Source: Vibrio gigantis (lineage in GTDB: Bacteria; Pseudomonadota; Gammaproteobacteria; Enterobacterales; Vibrionaceae). From it: a DNA stretch of 64,000 nucleotides. The stretch covers positions 1,178,001 through 1,242,000 of the forward strand of contig NZ_AP025492.1 in NCBI RefSeq assembly GCF_024347515.1, written 5' to 3'. How positions within the stretch are numbered: position 1 is the first letter of the stretch; each line of letters starts with the position of its first letter. The notes under the pieces were generated by a model. The model had not been told where the DNA came from, made no database searches, and saw only the letters and a list, made by a program, of their open reading frames with translations. The translations under genes were made by a program, and so were the position numbers. This document shows, in pieces, positions 35,548 through 44,995 of this stretch.

Positions 35548-36057
35548 TTACCCACAGCACTTCTTGTACTTCTTACCACTGCCACAGATACACGGGTCAT
35601 TGCGGCCGATTTTAAAGCTCTCTACTGTCTGGTTTAGGCGAGGGTCGAGCTCAGGCTGTGCTTGGTTTTGCTCTGGGAACTCACCATCGATATAGAACCA
35701 AAGGCCATCTTCACGAACGAAACGCGAGCGCTCTTGCATGCAGTATTGTGCGCCGTCTTCATTGAAGTAGGCTTTAAACTCGACAAAACCTTCGTTCTCG
35801 TGTGAGCCAGCGGTTGTATCAATGACTTCCAAGCCTGCCCAATCACTGTCGATAGATTCGGCAATACCTTCTCTTTGTTCTTCTGCGTTACAGCTTGGAT
35901 GGTAAGTCGCAACCACATAATCAACCAAACCAAGTACGTGCGCCGAATAACGTGAGCGCATCAATTGCTCGGGTGTTTCAACTGCACTGTGGTTAAGGTG
36001 CGCAGATTCGCAGCACTGTTGGTAAGTATTGTTGCTACCGCATGGGCATAAAGACAT
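35548..36057 (-). CDS. YchJ-family SEC-C motif protein
   Basis: Protein of 169 aa with a cysteine cluster at each end. The N-terminal [13 protein letters not shown] and the C-terminal SEC-C motif [19 protein letters not shown] are zinc-binding, as at the end of SecA. The middle ([24 protein letters not shown]) is the YchJ/UPF0225 domain, an NTF2-like fold. The function is not established. It stands alone after a terminator. Confidence 0.9.
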   Translation of the reverse strand: MSLCPCGSNNTYQQCCESAHLNHSAVETPEQLMRSRYSAHVLGLVDYVVATYHPSCNAEEQREGIAESIDSDWAGLEVIDTTAGSHENEGFVEFKAYFNEDGAQYCMQERSRFVREDGLWFYIDGEFPEQNQAQPELDPRLNQTVESFKIGRNDPCICGSGKKYKKCCG

Positions 36058-36074
36058 AGTCAGATCCTGTAAAA

Positions 36075-36096
36075 ATGGCCTCTATTAAGAGGCCAT
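36075..36096 (-). terminator. terminator after the EAL/HDOD gene
   Basis: Palindrome ATGGCCTC / GAGGCCAT. On the minus strand it is followed by TTTTTAC, 80 bp past the EAL/HDOD stop and just ahead of the YchJ-family gene. Confidence 0.7.
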
Positions 36097-36175
36097 AAAT
36101 GAATGCGTGGGAGTTTACCAAGAAACGATCGCTCACCAAAGCTTAGTTTCTATTGAAGTTCTTTTGCGAAGTGCG

Positions 36176-37393
36176 CTATTTCAGATCTGGAGATAATAGT
36201 TCTTGAGCCCAAGTCGTTGCTTCGTCATAAGCTTGACCAAGTTGGGCCTCGCTCAGTTTGAGAAGCTGACGAATACGAGTCGCTTCATCCCAACGAGCTT
36301 GTTCATAAGCAACTACCATCGCCAATACTGCACCTAACACGCCTTTACGTTGAATTAAGGCTTGTTTTATCTCTACGTCGATCGGCACTGAATCGAGTAC
36401 TTGTTTCAATGGTTGGTCAAAGAGTGAGTCCAATAGAGAGAACATACCGGTCAAAAAGGCTTGTCCAGGTTCAACTTTAACATTCATCTTCTCAACCAAG
36501 AGTTCACACTGACGTGCGCGTATTACCGCTAAGCCATAGAGAGAGTCCGGCTTATCTTCTTTCGCGGAGGCGATAGCCACAAGTGAAACGAACTTACGGA
36601 GCTTTTGTTCGCCAAGGTAAATAAGCGCTTGGCGGAATGAGCGAATCGTCGTCGCTGAGCCACCGGCAGAGTTTACGTAGGTGAGTAGCTTATACGACAT
36701 GGTCACATCAAGTGTGATTAAGCGTTCTACTTCGCCGAAGTCGATAGGGTCGTGTGCAATCTCTTTTAATAGTTGAACGGTCGTCAGGAATGCAGGGTTG
36801 AGCGCACGTGTTTGGATCATCTCAGGCTTGCTAAAGAAGTAACCTTGGAAGTAGGTGAAGCCTGCTTTTTTCGCTTCTTGGTATTCTTCGTACGTTTCCA
36901 CTTTCTCAGCAAGGAACTTGATATCTAGCCCTTTGAGAGAGTTCATAAACATCGCTGCTTTGGCAATTGGCGTCAAACGGATATCGAACTTGATAATCGA
37001 AACGTAGGGTAAGAAGCGCTTCCAAGCTTTACTCGGTACAAAGTCGTCTAACGCAATGGTATAACCTGCGTCAAAGATGGTTTTGATTGCTTCAAGTAAT
37101 TCGTCTGTCGGTTCGCAGTCTTCAAGAACCTCAACAACAAGGCTTTCTTTGGGGAACAGAGTAGGGACTAAGTTGATTAGGCTTGCATATGGGAAGTTCA
37201 CGAACCCAAGCTTATTACCCAACGTATTATAGTGGGTCGATAAGAAGTGATCGGAAAGCAAACGGCTAGTAGCGAGCTCCGGCTCTACTTCAGGGAAAGT
37301 GTTCTTGGGACCATCCCTGAATAGCAACTCGTAACCTATGGTTTTCTTGCCTGTGTCGAGTATTGGTTGACGCGCTACGTATGAATATTTCAA
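36176..37393 (-). CDS. CdgJ-like EAL/HDOD-domain signalling protein
   Basis: Protein of 405 aa with an N-terminal EAL domain (residues ~1-200) and a C-terminal HDOD domain (~205-395; LDVTMSYKLLTYVNSAGG, FRQALIYLGEQKLRKF). The position beside lpxH-ppiB-cysS matches V. cholerae CdgJ, which affects motility. The EAL site is partly changed: YELLFR replaces YEALLR, EVLED is kept, LDDFVP replaces DDFG, and AEKVE replaces AEGVE. Cyclic-di-GMP hydrolysis may therefore be weak or absent, and it may work by binding instead. No membrane segment is seen. Confidence 0.88.
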   Translation of the reverse strand: MKYSYVARQPILDTGKKTIGYELLFRDGPKNTFPEVEPELATSRLLSDHFLSTHYNTLGNKLGFVNFPYASLINLVPTLFPKESLVVEVLEDCEPTDELLEAIKTIFDAGYTIALDDFVPSKAWKRFLPYVSIIKFDIRLTPIAKAAMFMNSLKGLDIKFLAEKVETYEEYQEAKKAGFTYFQGYFFSKPEMIQTRALNPAFLTTVQLLKEIAHDPIDFGEVERLITLDVTMSYKLLTYVNSAGGSATTIRSFRQALIYLGEQKLRKFVSLVAIASAKEDKPDSLYGLAVIRARQCELLVEKMNVKVEPGQAFLTGMFSLLDSLFDQPLKQVLDSVPIDVEIKQALIQRKGVLGAVLAMVVAYEQARWDEATRIRQLLKLSEAQLGQAYDEATTWAQELLSPDLK

Positions 37394-37516
37394 CTTGGTA
37401 CTGTGTTCGGTTTATTTCTGGTAGAGAGATAATAGCTAATTTACTAGAAATTACCATACACTTTCTAAGAAAGTCTGACCGACAATAATAATCAAACTGA
37501 AAGTTTAAGAGTGATG

Positions 37517-38251
37517 TTAAAAGCTATTGCTAAACGCTCGATTCTGTAGTTCAAAACTTTGCGGAGTGAACACTAGCACCGAGCCCTGCGTATACCAATC
37601 GCCAAGTACGATACGGGTTTTAGTGCAATTGTTAGCATTAAAGGTGTGGACGTTTGGACGATGTGTATGGCCGTGGATCATCAGATCGACATTGTTTCGA
37701 TCCATCACATCTTCGACTTCTTGCTGAGTCACATCCATGATGTCGAGAGACTTGGTCTGCTTGTCATCTTTGATATCCGATTGAACTTTAGATACGATTT
37801 TCTTCTTGATGAAAAATGGAATTCGATTGAAGACCCACTGTAACCATGGCTGATGAACTTTTTCTCGAAAGGCGAGATACTTTACATCTTCAGTACATAA
37901 GGTATCACCATGCAACACTACTGCTTTTTGCCCGTAGATATCGATCGTCGAAACTTCGTCGAGAAGTTGTACACCCGTTTGTTTAGCAAATTTCTTGCCG
38001 ACTAAGAAATCGCGGTTTCCTTGAGTGAAGTAACAAGGTACGCCAGTTTTCACTAACTCGATAAACGCTTGGCGAATGGAAGTTGCGAACTCACTCTTAT
38101 CGTCGTCACCAATCCAGAATTCGAAAAGGTCGCCTAACACGTATAGTGCATCCGCCTCTACGGCCTCGTTCTTCATGAAGGTTAAGAAGCAGTCTGTGAT
38201 GTCTTGTCGTGATGGTGCAAGGTGCAGGTCTGATATAAAATATGTTTTCAT
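37517..38251 (-). CDS. lpxH: UDP-2,3-diacylglucosamine diphosphatase
   Basis: Peripheral membrane metallophosphatase making lipid X in lipid A synthesis. The 244 aa show the calcineurin-like metal motifs in order: SDLHLAP (residues ~5-11), [12 protein letters not shown] (~41-52), GNRDF, HGDTLC and HGHTHRPN (~196-203). It is encoded after ppiB but separated from it by a terminator and a MITE-like element. Confidence 0.95.
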   Translation of the reverse strand: MKTYFISDLHLAPSRQDITDCFLTFMKNEAVEADALYVLGDLFEFWIGDDDKSEFATSIRQAFIELVKTGVPCYFTQGNRDFLVGKKFAKQTGVQLLDEVSTIDIYGQKAVVLHGDTLCTEDVKYLAFREKVHQPWLQWVFNRIPFFIKKKIVSKVQSDIKDDKQTKSLDIMDVTQQEVEDVMDRNNVDLMIHGHTHRPNVHTFNANNCTKTRIVLGDWYTQGSVLVFTPQSFELQNRAFSNSF

Positions 38252-38257
38252 AGGTCT

Positions 38258-38281
38258 AAAAAAGGGAGCGATTCGCTCCCT
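38258..38281 (-). terminator. ppiB terminator, displaced
   Basis: Stem GGGAGCG / CGCTCCC; on the minus strand the hairpin is followed by T6. It lies just before lpxH and about 320 bp past the ppiB stop, because the 266-bp element at 38318-38583 lies between. Confidence 0.75.
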
Positions 38282-38317
38282 ATATCCTGATTTATCGGCT
38301 CATCTATTATTAATACT

Positions 38318-38583
38318 AGGGCGTGTTGACCTTTGGCGGTTAAATTTTGTTCGAGATAAAAGCGTTTTAATCGAGGCGAGGGATAGGAAGCCTAGTTATT
38401 CTAAGCAAATCTCCCTCAACAAAGAGTAAAACGCTTTTAGCCGAACCCTTTGGGCAGCGTTTGCTGGTTATTTCTACTGCGTTATCGGCTTCTTATGTAG
38501 GCTAGCTACACATCAAAGCCTCTGCCTTGTATAAATCCCCAGCAACTCGCTGCAAAAATCAGCTCAAAAGGTCAATACGCCCT
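38318..38583. mobile_element. MITE-like structured element, 266 bp
   Basis: The ends are inverted repeats: AGGGCGTGTTGACCTTT at the left and AAAGGTCAATACGCCCT at the right (one mismatch in 17). A TA dinucleotide may be duplicated at the edges. The interior codes for nothing but folds strongly: AAAAGCGTTTTA / TAAAACGCTTTT (38362-38373 and about 38432-38443), CAGCG..GCTGG / CCAGCAACTCGCTG, and TGTAG / CTACA within GGCTTC...AAAGCC. It splits ppiB from its terminator. Transposase-free mobility is inference. Confidence 0.7.
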
Positions 38584-38599
38584 AATCGAAAGCAAGTGA

Positions 38600-39094
38600 T
38601 TAAGCTTCGATTGTAGTACCAGTGATGATCACTTCTTCTAGAGGTACATCTTGGTGCATACCCATAGAACCAGTGCTAACACCTTTGATCTTGTTTACGA
38701 TATCCATGCCTTCAACAACTTCTGCGAATACACAGTAGCCCCATCCGTCTAGGCTTTCGCTACGGAAGTTTAGGAAAGAGTTATCGTTAACGTTGATGAA
38801 GAACTGAGAGCTCGCTGAATGCGGTTCCATAGTGCGAGCCATTGCTAGTGTACCAACTTTGTTCGCTAGACCGTTGTTTGCTTCGTTCTTGATAGTTGCG
38901 CGAGTCGCTTTTTCTTTAAGGCCAGAAGTCATGCCGCCGCCTTGAATCATGAAACCATCGATAACACGGTGGAATAGTGTGTTGTCGTAGAAACCGTCAC
39001 GGCAATACTGTAGAAAGTTTGCGCTTGTTTCTGGTGCTTTTTCTTCGTTAAGTTGAACTTTGATGTCACCAAAATTTGTGTGAAGGATGATCAT
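38600..39094 (-). CDS. ppiB: cytoplasmic peptidyl-prolyl isomerase B (cyclophilin)
   Basis: Folding catalyst isomerising Xaa-Pro bonds. The 164 aa lack a signal peptide. They show the cyclophilin core [16 protein letters not shown] (residues ~40-55, catalytic Arg), [18 protein letters not shown] and the substrate pocket segment. It is divergent from cysS, as in other gammaproteobacteria. Confidence 0.96.
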   Translation of the reverse strand: MIILHTNFGDIKVQLNEEKAPETSANFLQYCRDGFYDNTLFHRVIDGFMIQGGGMTSGLKEKATRATIKNEANNGLANKVGTLAMARTMEPHSASSQFFINVNDNSFLNFRSESLDGWGYCVFAEVVEGMDIVNKIKGVSTGSMGMHQDVPLEEVIITGTTIEA

Positions 39095-39284
39095 GATTGT
39101 TACCTTACTGTCTTTTTAATATGAAAGGCGATTCTAGCCTAGTTTGATTGAGTTTCAAAATACGAAATCGTCAATAGATAACAAGGAGTTTAGCTGATTT
39201 GATGGTGAAAGGTATTACCTATTAAGGTATGACTTGTTATACTGCGAGCTTATTTTTGATTAATCCATAAAATAGATAGAGATC

Positions 39285-40670
39285 ATGCTGAAGATATATA
39301 ACACGCTCACAAGACAGAAAGAGGAATTCAAACCAATTACAGCTGGCAAAGTCGGCATGTATGTCTGTGGGGTAACCATATACGATCTCTGTCATATTGG
39401 TCATGGTCGTACGTTCGTTTCTTTCGACGTTGTGACTCGTTACCTGCGCTACTTGGGTTACGACCTAACGTTCGTTCGTAATATCACAGATATCGATGAC
39501 AAAATCATCAAGCGTGCGAACGAAAACGGCGAGTCTTGCGATTCTCTGACTGAGCGTCTAATTGGTGAAATGCACGCTGATTTTGATGCGTTGAACATGA
39601 AGCGTCCAGATGTTGAACCTCGTGCAACGGAATTCATCACAGAAATCATCGAGCTTGTTGAAAAGCTGATTGAACGTGGTTTTGCTTACGTAGCAAGCAA
39701 CGGCGACGTAATGTTCGAAGTTAAGAAGTTTGACGAGTACGGTAAGCTTTCTAAGCAGGACCTAGAGCAACTTCAAGCTGGTGCACGTGTTGATGTTGAA
39801 TCAGCAAAACGTAGCCCATTAGATTTCGTTCTTTGGAAGATGTCTAAGCCAGGCGAACCTACATGGGAATCACCATGGGGCCCTGGTCGTCCTGGTTGGC
39901 ACATCGAATGTTCAGCAATGAACTCGTCTATTCTTGGCAACCACTTCGATATCCATGGTGGCGGTTCGGATCTACAGTTTCCACACCATGAGAACGAAAT
40001 CGCACAATCTTGCTGCGCACACGGCACTCAGTATGTAAATACTTGGATGCACAGTGGTATGGTGATGGTAGATAAAGAGAAGATGTCTAAGTCTCTTGGT
40101 AACTTCTTCACTATCCGTGATGTATTGGCGCATTACGATGCTGAAACGGTTCGTTACTTCCTAATGTCTGGTCACTACCGTAGCCAGCTTAACTACAGCG
40201 AAGATAACTTGAACCAAGCTCGTGCATCACTAGAGCGTCTATACACGTCACTTCGTGGCCTAGATCTTACAGCAGCACCTGCTGGTGGTGAAGAATATGT
40301 GACTCGTTTCTCTACAGCGATGAACGACGACTTCAATACGCCAGAAGCATACTCAGTACTGTTTGAAATGGCTCGTGAAATCAACCGTATTAAGACTGAG
40401 AGCATTGAAAAGGCAAGCGGACTTGGTGCACTGATGCGTGAACTTGCGGATATCATTGGTATTCTTCACCAAGAGCCAGAGGCCTTTCTTCAAGGTGATA
40501 CGGCAGGTAACGACGACGAAGTGGCTGAAATCGAAGCGTTGATCAAACTGCGCAACGACTCTCGCGCTTCTAAGGATTGGGCAAATGCCGACCTTGCACG
40601 TGATAAGTTAAACGAGTTAGGCATCGTTCTGGAAGACGGCCCAGAAGGTACGACTTGGCGTCGTAAGTAA
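39285..40670 (+). CDS. cysS: cysteinyl-tRNA synthetase
   Basis: Class I synthetase charging tRNA-Cys. The 461 aa contain zinc Cys28 in [18 protein letters not shown] with the HIGH signature (CHIGHG). Further zinc ligands lie in HIECSAMN and [18 protein letters not shown] (~266-274) is the second signature, with a DALR helical domain after it. It ends at a terminator. Confidence 0.97.
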   Translation: MLKIYNTLTRQKEEFKPITAGKVGMYVCGVTIYDLCHIGHGRTFVSFDVVTRYLRYLGYDLTFVRNITDIDDKIIKRANENGESCDSLTERLIGEMHADFDALNMKRPDVEPRATEFITEIIELVEKLIERGFAYVASNGDVMFEVKKFDEYGKLSKQDLEQLQAGARVDVESAKRSPLDFVLWKMSKPGEPTWESPWGPGRPGWHIECSAMNSSILGNHFDIHGGGSDLQFPHHENEIAQSCCAHGTQYVNTWMHSGMVMVDKEKMSKSLGNFFTIRDVLAHYDAETVRYFLMSGHYRSQLNYSEDNLNQARASLERLYTSLRGLDLTAAPAGGEEYVTRFSTAMNDDFNTPEAYSVLFEMAREINRIKTESIEKASGLGALMRELADIIGILHQEPEAFLQGDTAGNDDEVAEIEALIKLRNDSRASKDWANADLARDKLNELGIVLEDGPEGTTWRRK

Positions 40671-40677
40671 ATCTTAT

Positions 40678-40707
40678 AAAAAAGGGCTGATTTTCAGCCC
40701 TTTTTTC
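40678..40707 (+). terminator. cysS terminator
   Basis: Stem GGGCTGA / TCAGCCC with A6 before and T6 after, 14 bp past the stop. Confidence 0.88.
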
Positions 40708-40768
40708 TAGCAAAAATTCTCGAATTTCATCTTTTCTATATTCAACTTTATTAAACAGGAATATTTCT

Positions 40769-41347
40769 GTGGCTCAGATGTATTTTTATTACTCAGCAAT
40801 GAATGCGGGTAAATCGACAACGCTTCTTCAATCTTCATTTAATTACCAAGAGCGTGGCATGACGCCAGTGATCTTTACAGCAGCACTCGATGATCGCTAC
40901 GGTATTGGTAAAGTGAGCTCTCGAATTGGTTTGCAGTCAGAAGCTCAGCTTTTTAAGAATGACACGAATCTTTTTGAAGCGATTCAAGAGCTGAACGAGC
41001 AAGAAAAGCGTCACTGTGTGTTGATCGATGAGTGTCAATTCTTGTCGAAGGAACAGGTGTATCAGCTTACGGAAGTAGTTGATAAGCTGCACATCCCGGT
41101 GCTTTGTTACGGCCTACGTACCGATTTCTTGGGTGAGTTGTTTGAGGGTAGCCGTTACTTGTTATCTTGGGCAGATAAACTTGTTGAGCTCAAAACGATT
41201 TGTCACTGCGGTCGTAAAGCGAACATGGTAATTCGTACTGACGAGCACGGTGTGGCTATTGCCGAAGGTGATCAAGTGGCAATTGGTGGTAACGACAAAT
41301 ACGTCTCTGTATGTCGTCTTCACTACAAAGAAGCGCTAGGTAAATAA
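40769..41347 (+). CDS. tdk: thymidine kinase
   Basis: Type II thymidine kinase of pyrimidine salvage. The 192 aa have the P-loop [14 protein letters not shown] (residues ~8-21), Walker [10 protein letters not shown] (~86-94) and the zinc lasso [12 protein letters not shown] with a later CRLHY. The start is GTG at 40769, 8 nt after AGGA; the ATG three codons later is an alternative. Confidence 0.95.
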   Translation: MAQMYFYYSAMNAGKSTTLLQSSFNYQERGMTPVIFTAALDDRYGIGKVSSRIGLQSEAQLFKNDTNLFEAIQELNEQEKRHCVLIDECQFLSKEQVYQLTEVVDKLHIPVLCYGLRTDFLGELFEGSRYLLSWADKLVELKTICHCGRKANMVIRTDEHGVAIAEGDQVAIGGNDKYVSVCRLHYKEALGK

Positions 41348-41383
41348 GCCGAAGCTATTTGTTATTACTAACGTGAAAGAACG

Positions 41384-41412
41384 AAAAACGGTGACCAAGT
41401 GTCACCGTTTTT
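41384..41412 (+). terminator. tdk terminator
   Basis: Stem AAAAACGGTGAC / GTCACCGTTTTT with a CAAGT loop. Confidence 0.85.
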
Positions 41413-41430
41413 GTTTATTGAGCCTGTGTT

Positions 41431-41457
41431 CTAGCTTTATTCTAAGCTAGGTTTTTT
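41431..41457 (+). terminator. second terminator facing the YdcF-like gene
   Basis: Stem CTAGCTT / AAGCTAG, then GTTTTTT. It acts in the plus direction and sits directly before the stop of the minus-strand gene, guarding it from tdk read-through. Confidence 0.7.
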
Positions 41458-41459
41458 CT

Positions 41460-42125
41460 CTACTCGAAACCGAGCTTCTTCAATGCTTGATAGGCGTGAT
41501 CAACGTCGTCGGGGATAGGCATCTCAATCTGAAAGCCTTTATCTGGGTAAGATTTGATTCGCTCATAATCAGCAATCAATGCGCCTAACACCATGTCTAA
41601 CGGTAACTCTTCGTTAAAGTAATCATCCCAATTTTGCCATCGTGACGTCACCGTTATCTCTGAAGTTTCGTCAGGCCACTGTTTACTGAAGGTGGCGTAG
41701 GTACGTTTTTCCATGAAGGGCTTTTGAACTAAGGTCAGCCTTTTCGGGGATAACCCTTGCTTTAACAACAATTCGTGAGTGAATCGTACATTTTCCCCAG
41801 TGTTTGTCGCGTGCTTCTCTATGATAATGCCAGACTCAGGTACCCCGCAATCTCGTGCGATAGAAGCGAATGTTTCTGCTTCCGAGCGCTCAAAGCTTCC
41901 TTCCGTAAAACGTCCCACACCACCAGAAAAAACGATGTATGGGGCGATCTGCTTGTGATAAAGCTCGGCGGCGTATTCCGCAACGCGAGTATCGTTACTG
42001 CATAATACAAAGATGCAGTCTGAAGGCGTTACCTTGTGACCCATAGACATAAAGTTCCAAAGGGTGTCGACAGATCGATGCAGTTTTATGTTGGGATCTT
42101 TTTCAGCTATAAATTGTTCAGTCAT
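41460..42125 (-). CDS. YdcF-like DUF218 protein
   Basis: Cytoplasmic protein of 221 aa with a DUF218 (ElyC/SanA/YdcF) Rossmann-like core: DCIFVLCSNDTRVAEYAAELY (split over residues ~37-57), VFSGGVGRFTEGSFERSEAE and EKHATNTGENVRFTHELL. E. coli YdcF binds SAM in vitro but its role is unknown. It overlaps the upstream epimerase gene by 8 nt, so the two are probably co-transcribed. Confidence 0.85.
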   Translation of the reverse strand: MTEQFIAEKDPNIKLHRSVDTLWNFMSMGHKVTPSDCIFVLCSNDTRVAEYAAELYHKQIAPYIVFSGGVGRFTEGSFERSEAETFASIARDCGVPESGIIIEKHATNTGENVRFTHELLLKQGLSPKRLTLVQKPFMEKRTYATFSKQWPDETSEITVTSRWQNWDDYFNEELPLDMVLGALIADYERIKSYPDKGFQIEMPIPDDVDHAYQALKKLGFE

Positions 42126-42972
42126 GAAGTGCGTCCAGTGTGGATTCGAATTTAAATGAATAGCCTAAGTCGAGAATTTTCTTCGAAGAGATTAACTTGT
42201 CTGGGGTATCAACAACGGTGGGTAGAGGCTCACTGCTGTTGGCACTTTTCAGTGCTGCGGCATAAAACTCCGCTTTACTAACCGTATTTGGCGTTGTCAC
42301 GTTAACCACTTCGTTATGCAGGTGGCTAATCGCAAAATCAACCGCGCCTATAGCGTCGTCGAGGTGCAGCATGTTGGCTGGAGCTTGAGTACTGACTTGT
42401 TTTAGTTTGCTAGCAAATCTCGACGGGTGCCGGCTTGGGCCAATTAATCCACTAAAGCGAAGAATGGTGTAGTCGATACCTGAATCAATCACGAACTGTT
42501 CAGCTTGCAGCATGGTTCGCGCGTTATCGGAAAACGAAGATGCCTGCTCGCTATCTGAGGTTGAAAGCGGAAGTGATGCATCCAGCTCGTTTAACACACC
42601 CGGTTTGGTTGGGTATACAGTGGTTGAACTGACCATAATGAGCTTTTTAATGTTGGCCTTTTGACATGCATTGGCGAGTTGCTGCCAGTAGTCGGCATAT
42701 TCTTGTCCTGCTCCTTTTCTAAAGCCTGGAGGAAAGCTGCCAATCACAATTTCAGTGTTGTTTTCGAGTAACAGCGAATAGAGTCGCCCGATAGTCTGGT
42801 CTGGATCTGATGAATCAAAGCTGAATACTTCGCAGGGAATACGTTCACTAGTGATCGTGTCTGCTCCCGCTTGGGTCGTTTTCGTGACCACCACTCGGTT
42901 ACCATGTCTCTCAAGGTGTTCAGATAAAGGTGCGCCGACCCATCCAGCACCAACAATAAATATAGAAGCCAT
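42118..42972 (-). CDS. YeeZ-like NAD(P)-dependent epimerase/reductase
   Basis: Extended-SDR-like protein of 284 aa. The N-terminal nucleotide motif is FIVGAGWVGAPL (residues ~5-16), and KLIMVSSTTVYP with a later RFSGLIGPSRHP resemble the sugar-epimerase fold. The usual YxxxK pair is not clear: Tyr is in STTVYP but no Lys sits four residues on, so catalysis may differ. The substrate is unknown. It precedes and overlaps the YdcF-like gene. Confidence 0.82.
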   Translation of the reverse strand: MASIFIVGAGWVGAPLSEHLERHGNRVVVTKTTQAGADTITSERIPCEVFSFDSSDPDQTIGRLYSLLLENNTEIVIGSFPPGFRKGAGQEYADYWQQLANACQKANIKKLIMVSSTTVYPTKPGVLNELDASLPLSTSDSEQASSFSDNARTMLQAEQFVIDSGIDYTILRFSGLIGPSRHPSRFASKLKQVSTQAPANMLHLDDAIGAVDFAISHLHNEVVNVTTPNTVSKAEFYAAALKSANSSEPLPTVVDTPDKLISSKKILDLGYSFKFESTLDALHD

Positions 42973-43032
42973 CTGTTCCTCACAACGACAAGCTAGGGAT
43001 TTAATAAGCCTAACAAACCTTTGGCCAAAAAT

Positions 43033-43067
43033 GAAAAAACTCCACGGCCGAAGCGAGTGGAGTTTTT
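43033..43067. terminator. terminator of the TIGR02647 gene
   Basis: Stem AAAAACTCCAC / GTGGAGTTTTT around GGCCGAAGCGA. It has a T-run on both strands and ends the minus-strand gene 18 bp after its stop. Confidence 0.82.
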
Positions 43068-43084
43068 ACTAGAACAATGGAGAT

Positions 43085-43315
43085 TTATTTAAGTACGCGA
43101 AGTAGCTTGTCTGCGCGTTCTGCCATCTCGATACCTTCATCTGTCAGATAACCACCGTCTGGCTGAGTACAAAGGTTTTTTTCGAATAGACGCTTAACAG
43201 CGTCTTGAGTTTCTTGAGCAGCCTCTTGATGAACTTTAATTCCAGTAGCAGCGCTACTTACATCAAATTGAAGAAGGAGGTTTAAATCAGCAATATGTTC
43301 AGCGTTGTACTTCAT
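43085..43315 (-). CDS. TIGR02647 family small protein
   Basis: Protein of 76 aa that I recognise as the TIGR02647 family, annotated without known function. It looks like a compact winged-helix or HTH-type unit: LNLLLQFDVSSAATGIKVHQEA, AVKRLFEKNLCTQPDGGYLTDEG (wing-like) and EMAERADKLLRVLK. DNA binding is conjecture. It has a single promoter region and its own terminator. Confidence 0.8.
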   Translation of the reverse strand: MKYNAEHIADLNLLLQFDVSSAATGIKVHQEAAQETQDAVKRLFEKNLCTQPDGGYLTDEGIEMAERADKLLRVLK

Positions 43316-43456
43316 AATTAACCTATATATTCATAACGTTCTCTACCTTCACCTTAGTGCGCATTCACGGCTCAGGCAATAGCAAATAAAGAGAATTGAT
43401 AAGTGATACCAAATTGATTGATTAATCATCGAGCAATGAGTTTATTTTAGTTATAT

Positions 43457-43506
43457 TGGGTGATTTGCACCCACTTAAATCATCAGTGATGTTTATTGCT
43501 AAGTGG
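43457..43506. repeat. nested inverted repeats upstream of lipoprotein gene
   Basis: TGGGTG / CACCCA (43457-43473) is followed by CCACTTA / TAAGTGG (43471-43477 and 43500-43506), which encloses a small CATCA / TGATG hairpin. There is no T-run. It could be an operator or an RNA leader structure. Confidence 0.4.
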
Positions 43507-43573
43507 TTGTAATATATTGTGACTAGAAATAATTTGCATTGAGCGAATATTGTATAAAAAAGGATATGCATAA

Positions 43574-44881
43574 GTGAGAGCGAACAAAGTAGCATTAACG
43601 ATCAGTATGCTATTTGCTATTTCGGGTTGTCAAAGTACACCCTCAGAGCAGACAGACGTGAACCAAACCACAAACAACAATAATGAATCTACAATCGAGG
43701 TCCGTTCATTTCAGTCTGTCCAAAGCGTTTACTCCGAATGGGAGGCTAAGCTTGAAGACCACGCTCAATTGTCTCTCTATGCACCAGAGAATTACAATGA
43801 ACTATTAGACGCATGGGATGATGCCGAAAGTATTTATGCGGACTTACTTAAAGACGAAACTCGAATAACCAAGAGTTATTCCATCTTTTCGAGCTTAACT
43901 TACGCTGAAGCCTTTGATGAAAAAATCGCGTTGATCAAGTCAAACTATGACTCGATCTTAGTGTTGAAGAAGAAAGCTGACCGAGTGCTCGCTGATTCGA
44001 TTGTCCAAATGGATTACCTGAAGTTCCTTGGCGCAGATACTCTCTTTACCTCAAGCTACAAGCGTTTGTATTCAGAATACAGCGAGTTGTTCGAATATGT
44101 GCTAGTTGATGAGCTTGAAGATGCTCAAGAAGCACAGGTGGAATTTCTTAACAATGCTCGCTTGTTAGAAGTTAAAGTGGCGCATAAGAAATACATCGAA
44201 CCTTTGAAGGACGAATTAGAGTTCTTGGAAGATGAAGATTTTGATGATGTTGCTCCGCTAACCTTTGCCAAGGCGGCATCTCAAATTGCGTTAGCCGAAA
44301 GCCAAGTGAAAGCCAGCCCTCGTGAAAAGTCGATCATTGAAGACGCGGTTCACGCTGCAGAGTTTGAATTGAACCACGTGCGTAGTGTCGTTCATGAAGT
44401 TAAAGTGCTGGCGAGCGTAAAAGGTGACAAGTTCGAACAGTCGGTTTTGAATGCAGAGAACCAGCTACTGAGTATTTCAAAAGTCGTCAATGATGAAGAT
44501 TACCGTGATGTTGGGTTACGTCAGCAATCACAGAAGATTGTAGCGAGTGTTAAAGCGTTAAAAAGCTCAGATATGACAGGGCTATTAAAGTCTGAGATTG
44601 AAACTTTGACCGAGCAATTGGCTAAGCTAGAGTCTGAAAACCAAAAGCAAGCGCAGCAATTGTCTGAAGTAACCAAGCATAATGAGTTGCTGGGTGAGCA
44701 GATTACGAAGAGTGATGCTCATATAAAAAGTTTAGAAGAGTTAGTTAATAGTTTAAAAAGCATAGATGGCAAAGTGGCCAATGAAAGTGACTCTGATGTG
44801 ATGTCCCCGGATGTTGAATCTAAACTAGGAGATGCAACCCTAGAACAATCATCAGAAGAAGTGATTGAACCTGCGGTTTAG
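43574..44881 (+). CDS. coiled-coil lipoprotein of unknown function
   Basis: Protein of 435 aa not assigned to a named family. The start is GTG. A lipoprotein signal (ALTISMLFAISGCQS) ends in a lipobox-like ISGC with the acylated Cys at ~19. The rest is acidic and helical, with a long coiled coil near residues 335-395 (LKSEIETLTEQLAKLESENQ onward). The hydrophilic body suggests a periplasmic scaffold on a membrane. It is monocistronic, with a terminator after it. Confidence 0.78.
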   Translation: MRANKVALTISMLFAISGCQSTPSEQTDVNQTTNNNNESTIEVRSFQSVQSVYSEWEAKLEDHAQLSLYAPENYNELLDAWDDAESIYADLLKDETRITKSYSIFSSLTYAEAFDEKIALIKSNYDSILVLKKKADRVLADSIVQMDYLKFLGADTLFTSSYKRLYSEYSELFEYVLVDELEDAQEAQVEFLNNARLLEVKVAHKKYIEPLKDELEFLEDEDFDDVAPLTFAKAASQIALAESQVKASPREKSIIEDAVHAAEFELNHVRSVVHEVKVLASVKGDKFEQSVLNAENQLLSISKVVNDEDYRDVGLRQQSQKIVASVKALKSSDMTGLLKSEIETLTEQLAKLESENQKQAQQLSEVTKHNELLGEQITKSDAHIKSLEELVNSLKSIDGKVANESDSDVMSPDVESKLGDATLEQSSEEVIEPAV

Positions 44882-44911
44882 CATCACTAATTTCTTTATT
44901 TGTGATTGAGT

Positions 44912-44937
44912 TAAAAGCGCCTTAGGGCGCTTTTTTA
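44912..44937 (+). terminator. lipoprotein gene terminator
   Basis: Stem AAAAGCGCC / GGCGCTTTT with a TTAG loop and T6. Confidence 0.88.
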
Positions 44938-44944
44938 TGTTCTG

Positions 44945-44958
44945 TTGATCTATGTCAA
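44945..44958. promoter_or_regulatory. FNR-type site upstream of focA-like gene
   Basis: TTGATCTATGTCAA matches the FNR consensus TTGAT-N4-ATCAA at all but one of its defined positions. It lies 286 bp upstream of the gene start. A TATAGT -10-like hexamer follows at 44990-44995. Confidence 0.65.
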
Positions 44959-44995
44959 AATCTAGAAATAAAAGCGCTCAGTGAGTAATTATAGT

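Noticed and set aside
38076..38429. 117-aa plus-strand frame running from lpxH into the MITE-like element
   Set aside because: Antisense to lpxH and then crosses a terminator and a structured repeat; no family resemblance.
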